From the NCBI GenBank assembly GCA_018806985.1, contig JADANN010000335.1, positions 1-64,000 on the forward strand: a DNA stretch of 64,000 nt, read 5' to 3'. Numbering within the stretch: the first letter of the stretch is position 1; the number at the start of each line of letters is the position of its first letter. Both the position numbers and the translations under genes were made by a program. The DNA is from Angiostrongylus vasorum. Lineage: Eukaryota > Nematoda > Chromadorea > Rhabditida > Metastrongylidae. Shown in pieces: positions 11,025 to 22,350 of the stretch. Below the pieces are notes generated by a model. It searched no databases. It saw nothing but the letters and a program-made list of their open reading frames with translations, and was not told where the DNA came from.

Positions 11025-11880
11025 ATCTTCTCAAGAAGTACCAACGAGGCAGAGAAGATGATCAACGAGCTCAACGAAGCGGGAAAAACATCGGACTACG
11101 CATAAATTGCAGGCAGACCCAGTTGATGAAAAAGCCTATGGTGAGAAGGCGAAAAAAATTGAACTGGAAGGCTCTTTAATTGTAGAGACCACCTCGTACA
11201 TATACCTTGAGCGACCAATGAACATCCAAAACAACATTTAGAAGGAACTAGACAGAAGAAGGAAAGCAGCTTGCGTCGCCTTCGGACCTCTCAAAAGAAT
11301 CCACAGAGCAAATGAAGGACCCGAGAATCCACGCTCATTTTTTTCGATCCAACGGTCCTACCAGCGCTCTGTTATGCTGCAGACACATGGATTAATACTT
11401 CAACCATGTCGACAATATTTCGCTCTACTCACAGAGCGCTTGAGCGATGTCTTCTGAAATACAACCGGCACTCTCAATATCTAGGTGGAACGCGAAGCTC
11501 CGACCTTCGAAATCTGTCACATCTTCGAGATCCAGAAGATTATATATTGATAGCGAAGCATAGATGGGCCGGTCACATAATGAGAAGAACGGGCGAGGCG
11601 ATAGATGGACGAAAAGAACTGTAGAGTGGACTCCACGAGAATGTAGGCGTCCTCAATGACGGCTACCTACACGTTGGGCAGACGTGTTCGTAGGTAAAGT
11701 TAGTCGGTTGTACACGAAGCTGCAGTTATTTTACAGATCATGGTGTGAGACTCGCACGCGCCACTATGTTCGAATAACACCACCACCATGGACGACGACT
11801 GCAAGGGAAAGAAACGAATGGCAAATGTCTTGTGGTCCCCACAACTCGTGAAGAGCAATTCACGAATCTTCACGCAAAAA
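11025..11880 (+). mobile_element. RTE-type LINE, 3' fragment
   Basis: Plus-strand translation gives the C-terminal part of an RTE-family reverse transcriptase polyprotein in several frames: GKNIGLRINCRQTQ, YTLSDQ..MNIQNN, a HRALERCLLKYNR segment, LRSSDLRNLSHLRDP, AKHRWAGHIMRR, and near the end ARERNEWQMS. It ends in a short A-rich GAATAAAAAAAAGG. The right arm lacks it: homology resumes at about 11881 opposite 34990, so it inserted after the duplication. Frameshifts and a truncated 5' end make it inactive. Confidence 0.85.
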
Positions 11881-13099
11881 AATGAATAAAAAAAAGGAAG
11901 AGAAGGCGGACTTCAGATGGAGTTGTAGCAAATCTTATGAGACCTGATGATATAAACAGTGTCAATGATTGACGAGCAGTGAGTGCGATGCGGGGCACCG
12001 AGCGTGGGAAAGTGTGTGGAGAGCACGTAGTGGTGAGAGACGATAGAGTGGGTGTTGTATTACGGCATGTCGACGCGAGCGTGGGGAAATTGTGGAGGCA
12101 TCACGTAGAAGTGAGACACGATAAAGTGCGCATGGTGATGTAGCACGTTCTAACGCCAAAGAAAACCCCACCTTCTTTTTAAACGAGCTGTGCGAAAAAA
12201 AAACGGGCCGAAAAATGTGTAACTCAAGGCCAATTTAATTAAGCCATTCTTTGATTCTACAACCTTCACTATACCAGCCCAATCCATTTAGGTTCCAAAT
12301 CGCACCGGATTAACACGGATCACGCATAACTGTATATAACGATGCTTATAGGCATGTAGGCAGGTATTATTACGTTATCTACCCGGAAATACGATTTTCT
12401 GCACCTCTGAGGAGTGCAACTGGTAGCAAACTATTCTTCATCGCTCGAACATGTGGGGCTCATTGAGCAGCCCAAAAATGCAATAGACAAGTGGAGGTTG
12501 TAAATAGATGATAAACCATTTTGACGTGCGTCAGTTCTTTTCGACTACGAAATCGTAAACGATTTATGCTGTTAGTGAAAAGTTTTCGCCTTCAGCCTAT
12601 GTTATTGCTTGCCTCTCTGGCCTCCTTGTTATGAGTGTTGGATCACTTCGTGTGTCGAAATGTGCGGCATGGAGACCGTAAAATATAAGGATTTAACCAG
12701 CCGAAAATGGATTCATTTCTGTCTGGAAATGCAAATAGGAGTATAAATGACAGGAAACATCGTCGTACCTTTGAAAAAGTTACTAGCTCTTCTCCATCTC
12801 ATTGGTGATTTCATTTTTTCCTGAATTTGTTTTAGTGGTTTGCTCTATTTTTCACGATTTTTAGTCTTCTAACTTCAGATGTCAAAACAGTGATTTCGAC
12901 AAATACAGTCTTGCAAATTTAAACTCGAACACACGCAAGCAAAAAGCTTGAAACGGTAATGAGGAATGGGTCCTAGAAGTGTTAACGGAGGCACAGTGCC
13001 AACAACCACTGTTGCTTGAATGGAACGTTAGCTTGAAAATTTCGTTGTAGCGAATTCGAGGTTAAACGCGAGGGTGGTCGCGAACGTCCGTCTGCTAGC

Positions 13100-13500
13100 G
13101 ACGGCGATGAATTTAAACCTTTCCTTCTACTCAAATACACTCAGCAAGATCTCGATGGAAGCATGAGACTGTTTTCAGACGTAGGCAGATATTGTGAAGA
13201 GAAAAAAGACTTCACAAATGAGTACTGCATGAAATCAACGGCAATCAAAGAAAGCGATGCGTTGAGGTAACGTCGAACTCTTCTTTTAACTCTTTTGTGC
13301 AAACAAACTGACCCCTTTCTTGCGCGTATTGTGACGTGTGACGACAAATGGATCCACTAACAACAGCTGACGACCATCGGAAGTGGTTGGACCGTGGTTG
13401 AGCCAGCTGAAAGACGACTGTCTCTGTTGATGTGCTGTGGAAACCGCAGAATACGGCTATTTCAGAATCGCTGTTGAAATGCGCCAATAGTTTAGTCGCT
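13100..13500 (+). mobile_element. mariner-like transposase relic, left arm
   Basis: Plus-strand frames contain IVTCDDKWIH (mariner CDEKW motif, with the first catalytic aspartate) and RKWLDRG followed by KTTVSVDVLWKPQ, an order typical of mariner transposases (CDEKW ... WLDRGE ... VWW). Frameshifts and stops interrupt it. The mirror copy lies at 33100-33420, so it predates the inverted duplication. Confidence 0.7.
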
Positions 13501-13600
13501 TTCAGCAGAATCTCTCTGATGACAGAAATGAGTTAGAATCTTAGAGTGAGCAATTTCATCGGAACGATGTTCACCTAACAAAGGGATGCATACTTTTTCA

Positions 13601-14695
13601 AAAAAAATGTAGCTTCGGAAATGACCGAAAACTGCCAAAAAAGTCTTAATTAGTAGAATCATCACATTACTGTCTCACAGCACAGTTGTGACTTGTACAG
13701 GATAAGTAACGTTTTGATGCAACGTTCGTTGGTTACATTCTGTCACCTGTGGGTTTATACTGATCACGGCTTTATTCCCTCTACATTTAGAGGCATCCTT
13801 GATTTTTTTTGCGCAAAAAATCGAATATGAATTGCTGCATAAGTTTGGTTAAGGTTCGTGTTATATTATGCTTGCCCTAGGCTGAGCTAAGAATAAGTAG
13901 AGATTGGACCAGCTTTAGGCATAGGTTTCCGAAACGAGGACGTCGCTGAGCGTGGGTCTCACTTCTTTTTGTTATCGTCGTTGGAAGAACACAAGCAAAG
14001 ACATTTTATTAGTTGATGAATGGAATCCGCTTCAAGTCGTTGGCCTTGTCTTTACGAATTCTGGCACCTACTGATGTTAACTACAGAAATGGGAAACGAT
14101 GGTAAGGGAGGGAGTTGGTGAGCAGAAACTCGTCCTTCTCAGAATAGAAAGAAGAAGAGAATCTGCGAAAAAGAAAGAAATCAAAGAAATAGAAAAGTCA
14201 TTTGCTTTCGAAGATGAGAAGAATTAGTGACTCAAAATTTTCTGCACAAAAAGGAAGAGGTTCCATCCAACTGTCATTTGTAAGGGATATCTGAATAACT
14301 CTTATCTTCCAGTAATATTGACGTGTCTCAGAAATGGCGTGGAAATTCACCGCATTAGCGTCAACACACGACTTATTCCCAATTCTTAGTTTCATATGAC
14401 ATTATTGCAAGACCTTTTTTTTATTAAGAGCTGTTAAAAAACATTCGAATGCTCGTATCAATGAAAAAAAATATAAAATAAATGAGATCGGTGAGATTAT
14501 GAGTAACAACAGTGGCTGTGTGATGGCAACCAACCTGAGCACGTCCAATAATAGAGCAAAGTTTAGCAATAAGCCTTCAAAAAATATTTAGTAAATGCAT
14601 AAAGATTGGCGCGAACGTATTTTCCCAAGGGTTCACCTAGGGCGAGTTGAAAGAAACAATTGATGATGGTAAAAGCGTTGATATTGTCGTCAATG
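13601..14695. other. Unassigned spacer
   Basis: No gene or repeat recognised. A purine-rich tract occurs at 14100-14220. Confidence 0.45.
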
Positions 14696-14697
14696 AC

Positions 14698-14786
<89 letters not shown>

Positions 14787-14816
14787 CAATAATAATAATA
14801 ATAATAATAACAGTAA
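14698..14816. repeat. (ATA)n microsatellite
   Basis: About 39 near-perfect AAT/ATA triplets with one interruption (AATCAATAAT) near 14785. Open frames across it encode only poly-Ile, poly-Asn or poly-Tyr and are artefacts. Confidence 0.97.
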
Positions 14817-15240
14817 TAACGGTAATGATAATAATAGTAATGAAGATCACAGAAGAGAATGACATAATCAACTAAGTGTTTTTTCCAAGAAGGTAGGTAG
14901 TTTTTTCATAAAATGCATTCATAATAGTACAGAATTCCCTCAACGAATTCATTATAACAAGAAGTCAGAGAGAGCATTAGCAAGTAGGTATGAGATTTAT
15001 ATTTACTCATTTTCAATTGAAAATAAGCGTTAAAGACACAAAGAATATATCTGCTAGCGAATGCTCTTTATTTCCGCATACGGTGCCATGCATAGAAGAG
15101 GATGTTCCTATTCGCTCGCTTGAACTCGAAACACCCTTGAGTAGAAAGAATTATTTGAACCGTTCCTTATTCCGTAGATTTTCTGTTCTTATCTGATGCA
15201 CTTTTTCACAAATGTCGTCGAAGGGGTGAATTAGCTCTTT

Positions 15241-15561
15241 GTGGAAATTGCTTCTTCTTTGTCTGATGTTCTATCGCACACAGAAACGACTCTATCAGAT
15301 TGTACTCACCTGAAAACTCTGAATCCACATCCTAACTCCACCTACTCCTCAAGGAATATAAGCAGGTTGATTGGTCATCTCTCCACTCACTTAGATCCTG
15401 CGACTGCTTCCATATTTTCTAAGAATCCTTACTTCAATTTGGTAGAATCATACTGTTGTGTTCCCCCTTTCTCACAAGCATTCTTGATCATCGTAGTATG
15501 TTTTGTACTGCAAGTGCACCGAAGATATCCTTATTTTCTTTGTAAAATCATAGTTTTTTGA
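15241..15561 (+). other. Open reading frame in collagen unit, unknown
   Basis: A frame open for about 106 codons (starting at a GTG) is present in all three unit copies (also 1822-2067 and reverse of 1192-1374). It contains the string HPNSTYSSRNI; a diverged relative with HPNSTHSLRNI occurs in reverse at about 21190-21245. No signal peptide or domain recognised. It overlaps the region upstream of the collagen gene and may be non-coding sequence that is simply repeated. Confidence 0.25.
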
Positions 15562-15610
15562 TTTCTTTATGCTAAATAGACGCAGAGGATGTAAAACCGA
15601 CTGTATATTT

Positions 15611-15614
15611 GCAG
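15611..15614 (+). promoter_or_regulatory. Candidate spliced-leader acceptor
   Basis: TATATTTGCAG ends at 15614, 22 bases before the ATG at 15637. A T-rich AG without an upstream exon, this close to a start codon, fits nematode trans-splicing. Inferred from position only. Confidence 0.4.
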
Positions 15615-15636
15615 AAGCATAGTCCTCTGGATTGAT

Positions 15637-16240
15637 ATGAAGCATCTTACCATTCTCGTTGCTCTTATTGGAATTACACTGGTAGGCTAATGTTTTTGCA
15701 ATAGCTAAAGACGATAGCTTTTCCGACTCCTGAACAGGTGGTTATGATCTTTTAGGTTTGTGGTTGTAGCAAGCGCGATAACCGCGATGAAATGGATGAG
15801 CGAGGGCCACCAGGGCCACCAGGACCACCTGGGCCATCAGGGCCAGCAGGGCCACAAGGGCCACAAGGAGCAGCAGGGCCACAAGGGCCACCAGGAATGG
15901 CGGCAGCGCAAGGTCGATTCCGAAGGGAAGCGAAGGTAAGAAACATTGAGTGGAAATTAAAAGTTCAGATAGAGAGGAAAGGAAGTCCGATTATATTGAC
16001 TGTCGTCGAGAGCAATTTAAATAACGAGCCACTACCCAAAAAGGCTGACGACCTCCAACACTAGCGTGTTAGATAAATTGGTGCGTTGATGGCAACTTGA
16101 ATAATGTACAAATCAAACGACTGCAGAATTCTTCTAATACACATTTTATTATCATCAGTGGCTTAACGCATTTCGTTCAAGGTGGGTGTTCCATTGTATT
16201 CCAATGCACTCTACCTTGACGGTTCCATAGATCCATCCCT
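15637..16240 (+). CDS. Small secreted collagen-like protein, copy C
   Basis: Exon 1 (15637-15681) encodes a 15-residue hydrophobic leader, [15 protein letters not shown], ending at GTAGGC. Exon 2 (15756-15935, 60 codons) follows TTTTAG and is in phase 0: it reads [17 protein letters not shown], then 11 uninterrupted Gly-X-Y triplets from residue 17 of the exon ([20 protein letters not shown] ...), then a basic tail GRFRREAK before GTAAGA. A third exon candidate starts after TTCAAG at 16182 ([17 protein letters not shown]) but hits a TGA after an extra C relative to the other copies (about 16238-16240). The two cysteines before the triplets resemble N-terminal cysteine knots that register nematode cuticle collagens, but the triplet domain is far shorter than in cuticle collagens. 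Likely secreted; role unknown. This copy keeps the Gly-X-Y frame that copies A and B lose. Confidence 0.55.
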
Positions 16241-16492
16241 TCCAAACTATTTTTGAGTCTGACTGTCTATCCGGAAGCATGCATGAGAGCACAGCTATGC
16301 TATGACTGTTTCTGGTGGGCATCTGATTTCTACTTTCTCGTCAAAACCGGCATAAAAAGGTTTAGTTGCACCAAAGCATTAATGATACTTCCCGTCTGCT
16401 TAATGAATCTGCTGTGCAACAACTAATCTAAGCTTCTTTCTGTCTTCTCGAACTGCTCGATGATTCTCGGTAGAACAGAGGAGTATTCATAG

Positions 16493-16679
16493 CTATGACC
16501 TAATCTTTCACCGTTTGAGAGGATTTAACTCCCACTCCTTTGAAATCAAGGATGCGGTTGAGAAAGTGAACAACGCTTTGCGAGAAGTTTTGCCGGACTT
16601 CACTCAATGCATTCAATCCCATCCTCTCTGTATGGGTTTTGAATTGATTTCTGTTGCTCATTCAAGATTTATATTTTAG
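16493..16679 (+). CDS. Candidate terminal exon in collagen unit, copy C
   Basis: Same open frame as 3069-3255, preserved without frameshift (TAG at 16677-16679), while neighbouring non-exonic sequence differs by indels (for example the TCTA insertion near 16427). Preserved frame in both copies mildly favours coding; function not recognised. Confidence 0.3.
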
Positions 16680-17037
16680 ACCTTTTATGACTTTATTGCA
16701 CAATGAATCGTTTGAAATTCTCAAGAAACGTCATTCATGGGAATGCGAGTCTACGGAAATAGGAATGAACGAATGACTGGAACATTCGACAGAAAGAACA
16801 AATTTGCAAAAAACCCTTCATTATCGAGCATTTTCTCTATAGCATCGGATGTTTAGGTGACGGACCACGTGCTAGAAGACATCCACAACAATTGAAGTGC
16901 TACTGTGAAGCCACACATTGAAGCGGCTCTCTGATCAAGACTTTTCATATTCGAATTTCCATGAAGCAATAAACCTTCTTGCTGTTCCTTGTTCTACTTG
17001 CATGCGTAGTTTAATTCTATGAGAAACAGCATTGGGA

Positions 17038-18379
17038 ATAGTGAAGCTACTGTCAAACTGTATATTCTTCCGCTGCTGCACTATAGTGATTTTTACATCA
17101 AAAAATATGTGCTCGTTGACTATCCGTAACATGGTGGTCTAATGCATTGTTCGAGGAAACACTAGAAATTCTAATTGGAGAAATAAGAGCAGTTGCAGGT
17201 GGGTCTAGACTTTCAATCCCGACCTGTGATGGTCCTCAGCGTGGGTGATCAATCTCCGGCAAAAAGAGGCAATTTCTGTGTCCACTCGACTCTAATCATC
17301 ATGTTCTCTAGTGGTGTTGCTGCTGAAACCTTAGGAATAGTAGACATTTTTGGGCGCCTCCTCTAATCCATCAGTAAGGAAATCCTCGCTTGACGAAGCA
17401 ACTAAGTAGGATCTTTCTCTTCTGTCCAACGTCATTCAGTCTAATTTTACGCAAAGCTTGTTATGAAAAAAATCACCTGATTGAGTGAAGATAGCCGCTC
17501 CTTCAGGACTACACTCTGGAAACTTCTTCTGCTACGTCGTCAGCGAATATTGGTTCATTTGGCTTGCATCCAATTTTGCCCCATAGCATTAAGCATTAAT
17601 ATAAGACTATTAAGGGAGGATGTGTGGACAAATTACTTTAAGTAATCCAACACGTGGTCACTCGTCACTCATGCTCTCCTTTTGTGCGAAGGACCGCTTT
17701 TGCCACAAATATTAATAATCATTAAGTAACTGTAAGGGACATTTAACGACGGCTCAGAGAGATGTAGAATCGGCAGGTGTAAAAGCTCATCTTCAAACGA
17801 TTTACCAAGTGCATTTTTGTGAAGGCTGCAGCAGAGTGCAGAGTGAAAATAAAACATTGGTATTCTAAGCTCTATTTAGACATTAAATTAGTGCAATCAT
17901 AGAGGCACGACATGGTTGACAACCTGTAGGGGTGTGCTCCATCAAAAATATGATGACGTGAGGATGATACTACCTTACATGGAAAATCTCGTGGTATTTA
18001 TTGTGGTCGATGAAAGGACAAGCTAGCTAACACCGACTACATTGTAGAACCACATGTGCTCTCCCTATTCAAAGATCTCGGTGATTCTAAAGTTATTCTA
18101 AAATGGCCATTGTGGAATGACGATTGTTGTCCAACGGATACACGAAGACTCGACGTCGGTCCTCCTCTTCTTTTCGTCACTGAAATTCTTCGTAGTCCAA
18201 CAACTTTTCATCTGCGAACAACTGCTATATTTCACTACAGATAGTTCCCAACAATTGCTATACCATTTCTAGCGCATTCTGTCATCATGAAGTAGACAGA
18301 TTTGTCGCGCTAAACTATCTTCCCTTCAAAGTCTCTCATCTTTTATTTATTGTCTACTCTTCTTTCATAGAAGGGTATT
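17038..18379. other. Unassigned spacer
   Basis: No recognisable coding exon or repeat family in either strand. Confidence 0.45.
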
Positions 18380-18615
18380 GGGTGAAATACGACCACAAAT
18401 ATGCTGCGACATGGGCAAAACTCGGAACATCATATCACTTTCGAACCGGCAATTACGCCTGTCGAGGTCTGATGTGCTATCCGCAACACCAACCACCCTC
18501 TCTTTGTGATTCTCTCGGCCAGTTTCTCCTCTATCACTGCTATTAGCAATCATTCTTTACCGGGAGTGATCTGCTTAACACAAACCAGTATTGAGCTCAG
18601 TTAAGCTGAAGTTGT
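18380..18615 (-). mobile_element. SINE2, copy 3
   Basis: TTGGGTGAAATACGACCAC..., CAAAACTCGGAACATC, TCACTGCTATTAGCAATC and AGTTAAGCTGAAGTTGTAAT match the family in the same order as 8106-8340. Diverged copy. Confidence 0.65.
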
Positions 18616-19050
18616 AATCTAAATCACAAGCTATGGGGAAACACCAGATAAATTTTGTTCGGCAAGTAATTTGGCTTATCACGTCATTCAATTAGTTGTG
18701 CATAGAGGAATCGTTTGCACCGCTGACAACAAAATTGGCTTTTACGTATCTTAACTAAGGCTAGCCTACCGAACGTCTTCCACTACTCTGGATAAACTCC
18801 TCTTAGAGCACGTATAAAGCGGCTTCATCAGGCGAAAGTTAGTCTTCCCCCACAGTCTTCTCCGCAAATCTTCCTATCAGTTCTCTTTTCCAAGGCCAGT
18901 TCATGGTGCTGGCCTTTGTATAGTTCACCCTTCTCTGTATCGTCACATTGTTAATGTTGTATTGTTATTATTTCTATAGACGATTATATCCTCAACTTGA
19001 GACCGTGCTCTGTAGCAATGTCAGAAGGTCCCGCATGGCAAATCCGTACT
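18616..19050. other. Unassigned spacer
   Basis: Nothing recognised. Confidence 0.4.
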
Positions 19051-19800
19051 AGGTTGTAACGTATGAAATGACCGATTTTAAATGCAAAAAGTTGAACAGC
19101 AATAACCTTTTTTCATAAGGAATATTATTAATCAAATTAAGAACAATTAAAATCGGCACATTTTTTAACAGGAAAATACTTTTCTTTATTGCGGCTATAT
19201 AAAAATTTTTGGAGTTGTGGAAGCGATGAATTCGTTGAAGGCATTTTCTGCGTCATCGTCGTAGGTGAAGCATTTCTCGCGCAGGGAGTTGTCAAGTTGC
19301 TTGAAAAAGTGATAGTCGGTAAGCGAGTTTTGTGATTATGGCGGATGATGGGGAGTTTCGTAGCCCAACTTCGTCAACTTCTACAGCGCTGGTTCCTCAA
19401 CGTGTGGTCGGGAGTTGTAGTGGAGAAGGATTGGTGCTTTTCTGATGACTAATGACGGTGGTTGTTTGAGTTTACGGTGCATTTCGTCGTTTTGTTAGCA
19501 ATACTTCTCTTCCGTGATCGTTTCACCCCGGATTCAAAAAGCTGTGATGAGTCAGCCCGGCTGCAGATCACCAAACGGTCACCATAACCTTTTTTAGTGC
19601 AAATTCGGCTTTGGGAAGTGCTGTGGAGCCTGATCGCAGTCCAACCATTGAGCTGAACATCGCCGATTGACGACGCAATCGGTGCTTTTACGCTACAAAC
19701 AACCGTTGGTATGACGCAAACGAAAAATTCTGTGGTTTTGGTTTTTTTAAATAGAAGTGTAGACTTTTATTCTAATGCCATTTCTCATGACAATACAACT
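19051..19800 (-). mobile_element. mariner-like element, decayed
   Basis: On the minus strand the C-terminal end of a mariner transposase is readable: LREKCFTYDDDAENAFNEFI followed by AS, preceded by LDN; upstream frames are shifted. The end at 19051 (TAGGTTGTAACGTATGAAAT) resembles mariner terminal repeats. The 5' half is missing and no matching opposite terminal repeat is evident. Different from the mariner relic in the inverted-duplication arms. Confidence 0.75.
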
Positions 19801-20254
19801 TTAAAATCACACCTTAGTAGTAAAAAAAAATACCAACTATATTTACTTTCTCTTCTCGGGTAAATAAATGATCAAGTAACTGCGTTAAGCACAGTAAAGT
19901 ATTTGTACCCTTCACTCAGCACACTCGTTTAATCGACGAAGACCACTGTTATAGCACTAAAGTAATTATTCCTCTTCTACGGTTTTTTTACGAAAAAATA
20001 GCCAGCAGAAGATAGATTTACTCCCACCCAGCCTTCCGGGTAGTAATGTCGAAACCGTTATTGGTTTGGGAACCATTATGAGATATGAAACTCCCAAAGG
20101 AAGACGGTAAAACATTGGAGCGATTTAAGAAGTGTGTCAAAGAAAATCCTGTATGGCGAAATAAACGAGTGAAAAAAAATTGTGCATAGCTCAGTTTACC
20201 TTTTTTCCTTGCGATGCATGAGAGACATGACTATGGCATGATTCATGTCGTCGT
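19801..20254. other. Unassigned spacer
   Basis: AT-rich sequence without recognisable features. Confidence 0.4.
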
Positions 20255-20556
20255 TAAAAAGGATAAAAGGACAAAGCTCTCGGCGTTGCTCAATCGCTGA
20301 GGGATGCGCCATGCATCCGACTTCATGAAGTATCGTTGGAAGTGATTGAACGCATATCTGGCCTTTATTATGACTCGCGGTGGCCTACCGATCTATCCAG
20401 ACAATGCTGCTATCTTCCAAGACAAGTCTGGGACCAATTTGCCGACCCCGGAGGGATTGATGGCCTGGTGAGCGATGGGCGGGGAGGGTCAATTCCACGT
20501 GTGTGTTGCAGTGGCGCCTCCAGCCACTGCGCCATACGTGCCTCTATGTCGTCGCT
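20255..20556 (-). mobile_element. SINE1, copy 3
   Basis: Reverse orientation. CTCTCGGCGTTGCTCAATCG starts the 3' end at 20277 and the tRNA-like head, GTGTGTTGCAGTGGCGCCTC region, ends at about 20550. Order and body match copy 2. Confidence 0.85.
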
Positions 20557-20684
20557 AACGTGCTAATTTATCTTGCATATTGGTAACGGAAACTGCCAAC
20601 AATTTTTAGTAGCAACTCTTTTTTGAACTAATTTCAATGTTCAAAAGTAATTATAGTAAATTTTTTGTTTAATTGCACTGTTTC

Positions 20685-20890
20685 TTTCATCGTTTTCCTA
20701 CTTGGACACCTTCATTCCCCGTCAAGCCTCCGTTCCCCATCATAGCTCACGCTGGATAATCGGTATCATCTGGGAGATCCGAAAGAAAGATATCGTCATT
20801 GTCGAGAGCGCGAGGTATCTCATGTTCTTTGCCGTTCTGGCCAGAAGTAGCCTGAAGCACCATACACTACTTGGTGAAGCAATCGTCTTC
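20685..20890 (-). repeat. Dispersed repeat R5, copy 2
   Basis: Reverse-orientation relative of 4890-5110 (TCATCGTTTTCC, GGAGATCCGAAAGAAAGATA, CGCGAGGTATCTCATG, CTTGGTGAAGCAATCGTCTT). Nature unknown. Confidence 0.5.
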
Positions 20891-22101
20891 ATTTATTAAA
20901 AAAATGTTCACCTATTGTGTCATGCTAACAACAGCAAGGAAAATGAGAAAGCGCTCATGATCAATGTAGAGGACGATGTTGCTGAATAGATGTTAGTATA
21001 TATAAGAATATGAATCTCTTCAATGCATCGGTGATGGACCAGCGCAGAACATACGACAGCGTTTAAAACTGGTTGAGTGTATGGGCAGCTCGATAATTTG
21101 ATTCCACCGCTGAGAAAAAAGGGAACTAAGGAAGTGGTGAAGAGAATAGAATGAACTGAGTTAACTAAGGGACGGCTTAGCTGATATGATGTTGTCTATA
21201 TTTCTTAAGGAATGAGTAGAGTTGGGATGCAGCTTAAGAGTGGCCCGTTTCGCTTGCCACATTGTCATCTTTTCGAAGAGCAACTGCACAGCAGAGATGG
21301 TGCTCAAAGAGCTGAGGGAAACAGGAATAAGGATGCTACTATGCATAAATAAGAAGACCTAGTTCATAAGGAGCCCGAAGATGTGAAGGGGAAACGACCA
21401 GCATGGATGTTTCTCTGATTACAAAAAAAATCCCTCTTATGTGTCCCTTATATCGTCAATAGGAGTGGAGGAATCAAACTGACAAGAACAGCATCACAGG
21501 CCGCATTTGAGCTTCTCAAAATAGCCGCCTCCGAATTAACATAAGCAGAAAGGAAAGATGCCATAGTAACCTGACATTTGAAAATTTATTCGGTTATTCC
21601 TAAAAATTAGTTGAAGCGCACACTCATTCTCCTTCACACTTAGTGTTATAAAGAATTTTCAATAGGTTTAGAATAAATGTGCTAGGATTTCCAGTGAGAA
21701 GTACCTGATTTTGCCTACGCCACGTGCGCCCATCGCATCGCACTCGTAATTTTCCAGAATGATCTCAGAAATAGTATCCGTCCAGATTATTTTAGACAAG
21801 CACCACCACACCAACCATTACAAATAGGAGGACGACATCTGACATAAATCGAGGTTCATGTTGGACTATGGCAGCTGCCCTTAAGAAAGTATTTAGTAAC
21901 AACAAGAAGCCGTTCGCAGTCTTTGCGCAAACTTACGATATTAACTGGTTTCGCATTAGTACCTTAAATTACTCAATAATTCGTATGACACGATTTTCCT
22001 GAAAAAAGAGGCCAAACTATCAGTATAAATTACACAAAATATTAGTAAGAACCTGCCTGGAGAAAACATTATTTTGAAAAGATTTCCTGGAACAAATCGG
22101 A
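20891..22101. other. Spacer with a relic of the collagen-unit upstream region
   Basis: At about 21190-21245, CTATATTTCTTAAGGAATGAG and GTAGAGTTGGGATGCAG parallel the collagen unit at 1252-1290 (TATATTCCTTGAGGAG, GGTGGAGTTAGGATGTGG), and the reverse translation keeps HPNSTHSLRNI. The rest is unassigned. Confidence 0.35.
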
Positions 22102-22350
22102 TCCGTGTAGTCCAGTAGGTCGAGCTGCCTTGCAATAAGCACGTGTTCCTAGTTGGATCCTGCGCCTCGATCTCACCAGCCAACTTTTTCTGGGAAGATA
22201 GCAGTACTGAACTGACACAACGGTAGGGCACCGTAGGATATTCTATAGATCAGATATGCATTCCATCAGCTCTACAAAGTTTGGTGAATTCGAATGCATG
22301 GCGCATCCCTCAAGATTCATCAAAGCCCTCACACTTTATCCTTTTTACCT
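22102..22350 (+). mobile_element. SINE1, copy 4 (diverged)
   Basis: Head with GTAGTCCAGTAGGTCGAG and GTTGGATCC, body with GGGAAGATAGCAGTACTG and CAGATATGCATTCCATCAGC, 3' end with GAATGCATGGCGCATCCCTC. Old copy with many substitutions. Confidence 0.7.

Larger units (their letters stand above)
6100..13600 (+). repeat. Left arm of large inverted duplication
   Basis: Matches the reverse complement of about 33060-39650 along its length in collinear blocks. Examples: 6230-6400 with 39340-39520, 6430-6530 with 38650-38760, 6590-7020 with 38030-38490, 7480-8340 with 36700-37560, 8826-9380 with 35990-36610, 10240-10540 with 35190-35530, 11960-12170 with 34750-34900, 13020-13460 with 33100-33560. Divergence is moderate. 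Unequal length comes from later insertions in this arm (SINE3, SINE1, RTE LINE) and in the other arm (hammerhead-bearing repeats). Confidence 0.85.
14967..17037 (+). repeat. Collagen-unit copy C
   Basis: Direct copy of 1598-3611 with about the same order and very high identity. It starts with a hairpin of about 110 bases (14967-15075; GAGCATTAGCAAG ... CTGCTAGCGAATGCTC). The inner segment of this hairpin is in the opposite orientation to the same segment at 1555-1640. Homology to copy B ends at about 17037, at ...GAAACAGCATTGG. Contains the best-preserved collagen-like gene. Confidence 0.9.

Noticed and set aside
14563..14871. Long frames with poly-Tyr, poly-Ile and poly-Asn
   Set aside because: Produced by the (ATA)n microsatellite; no coding evidence on either side.
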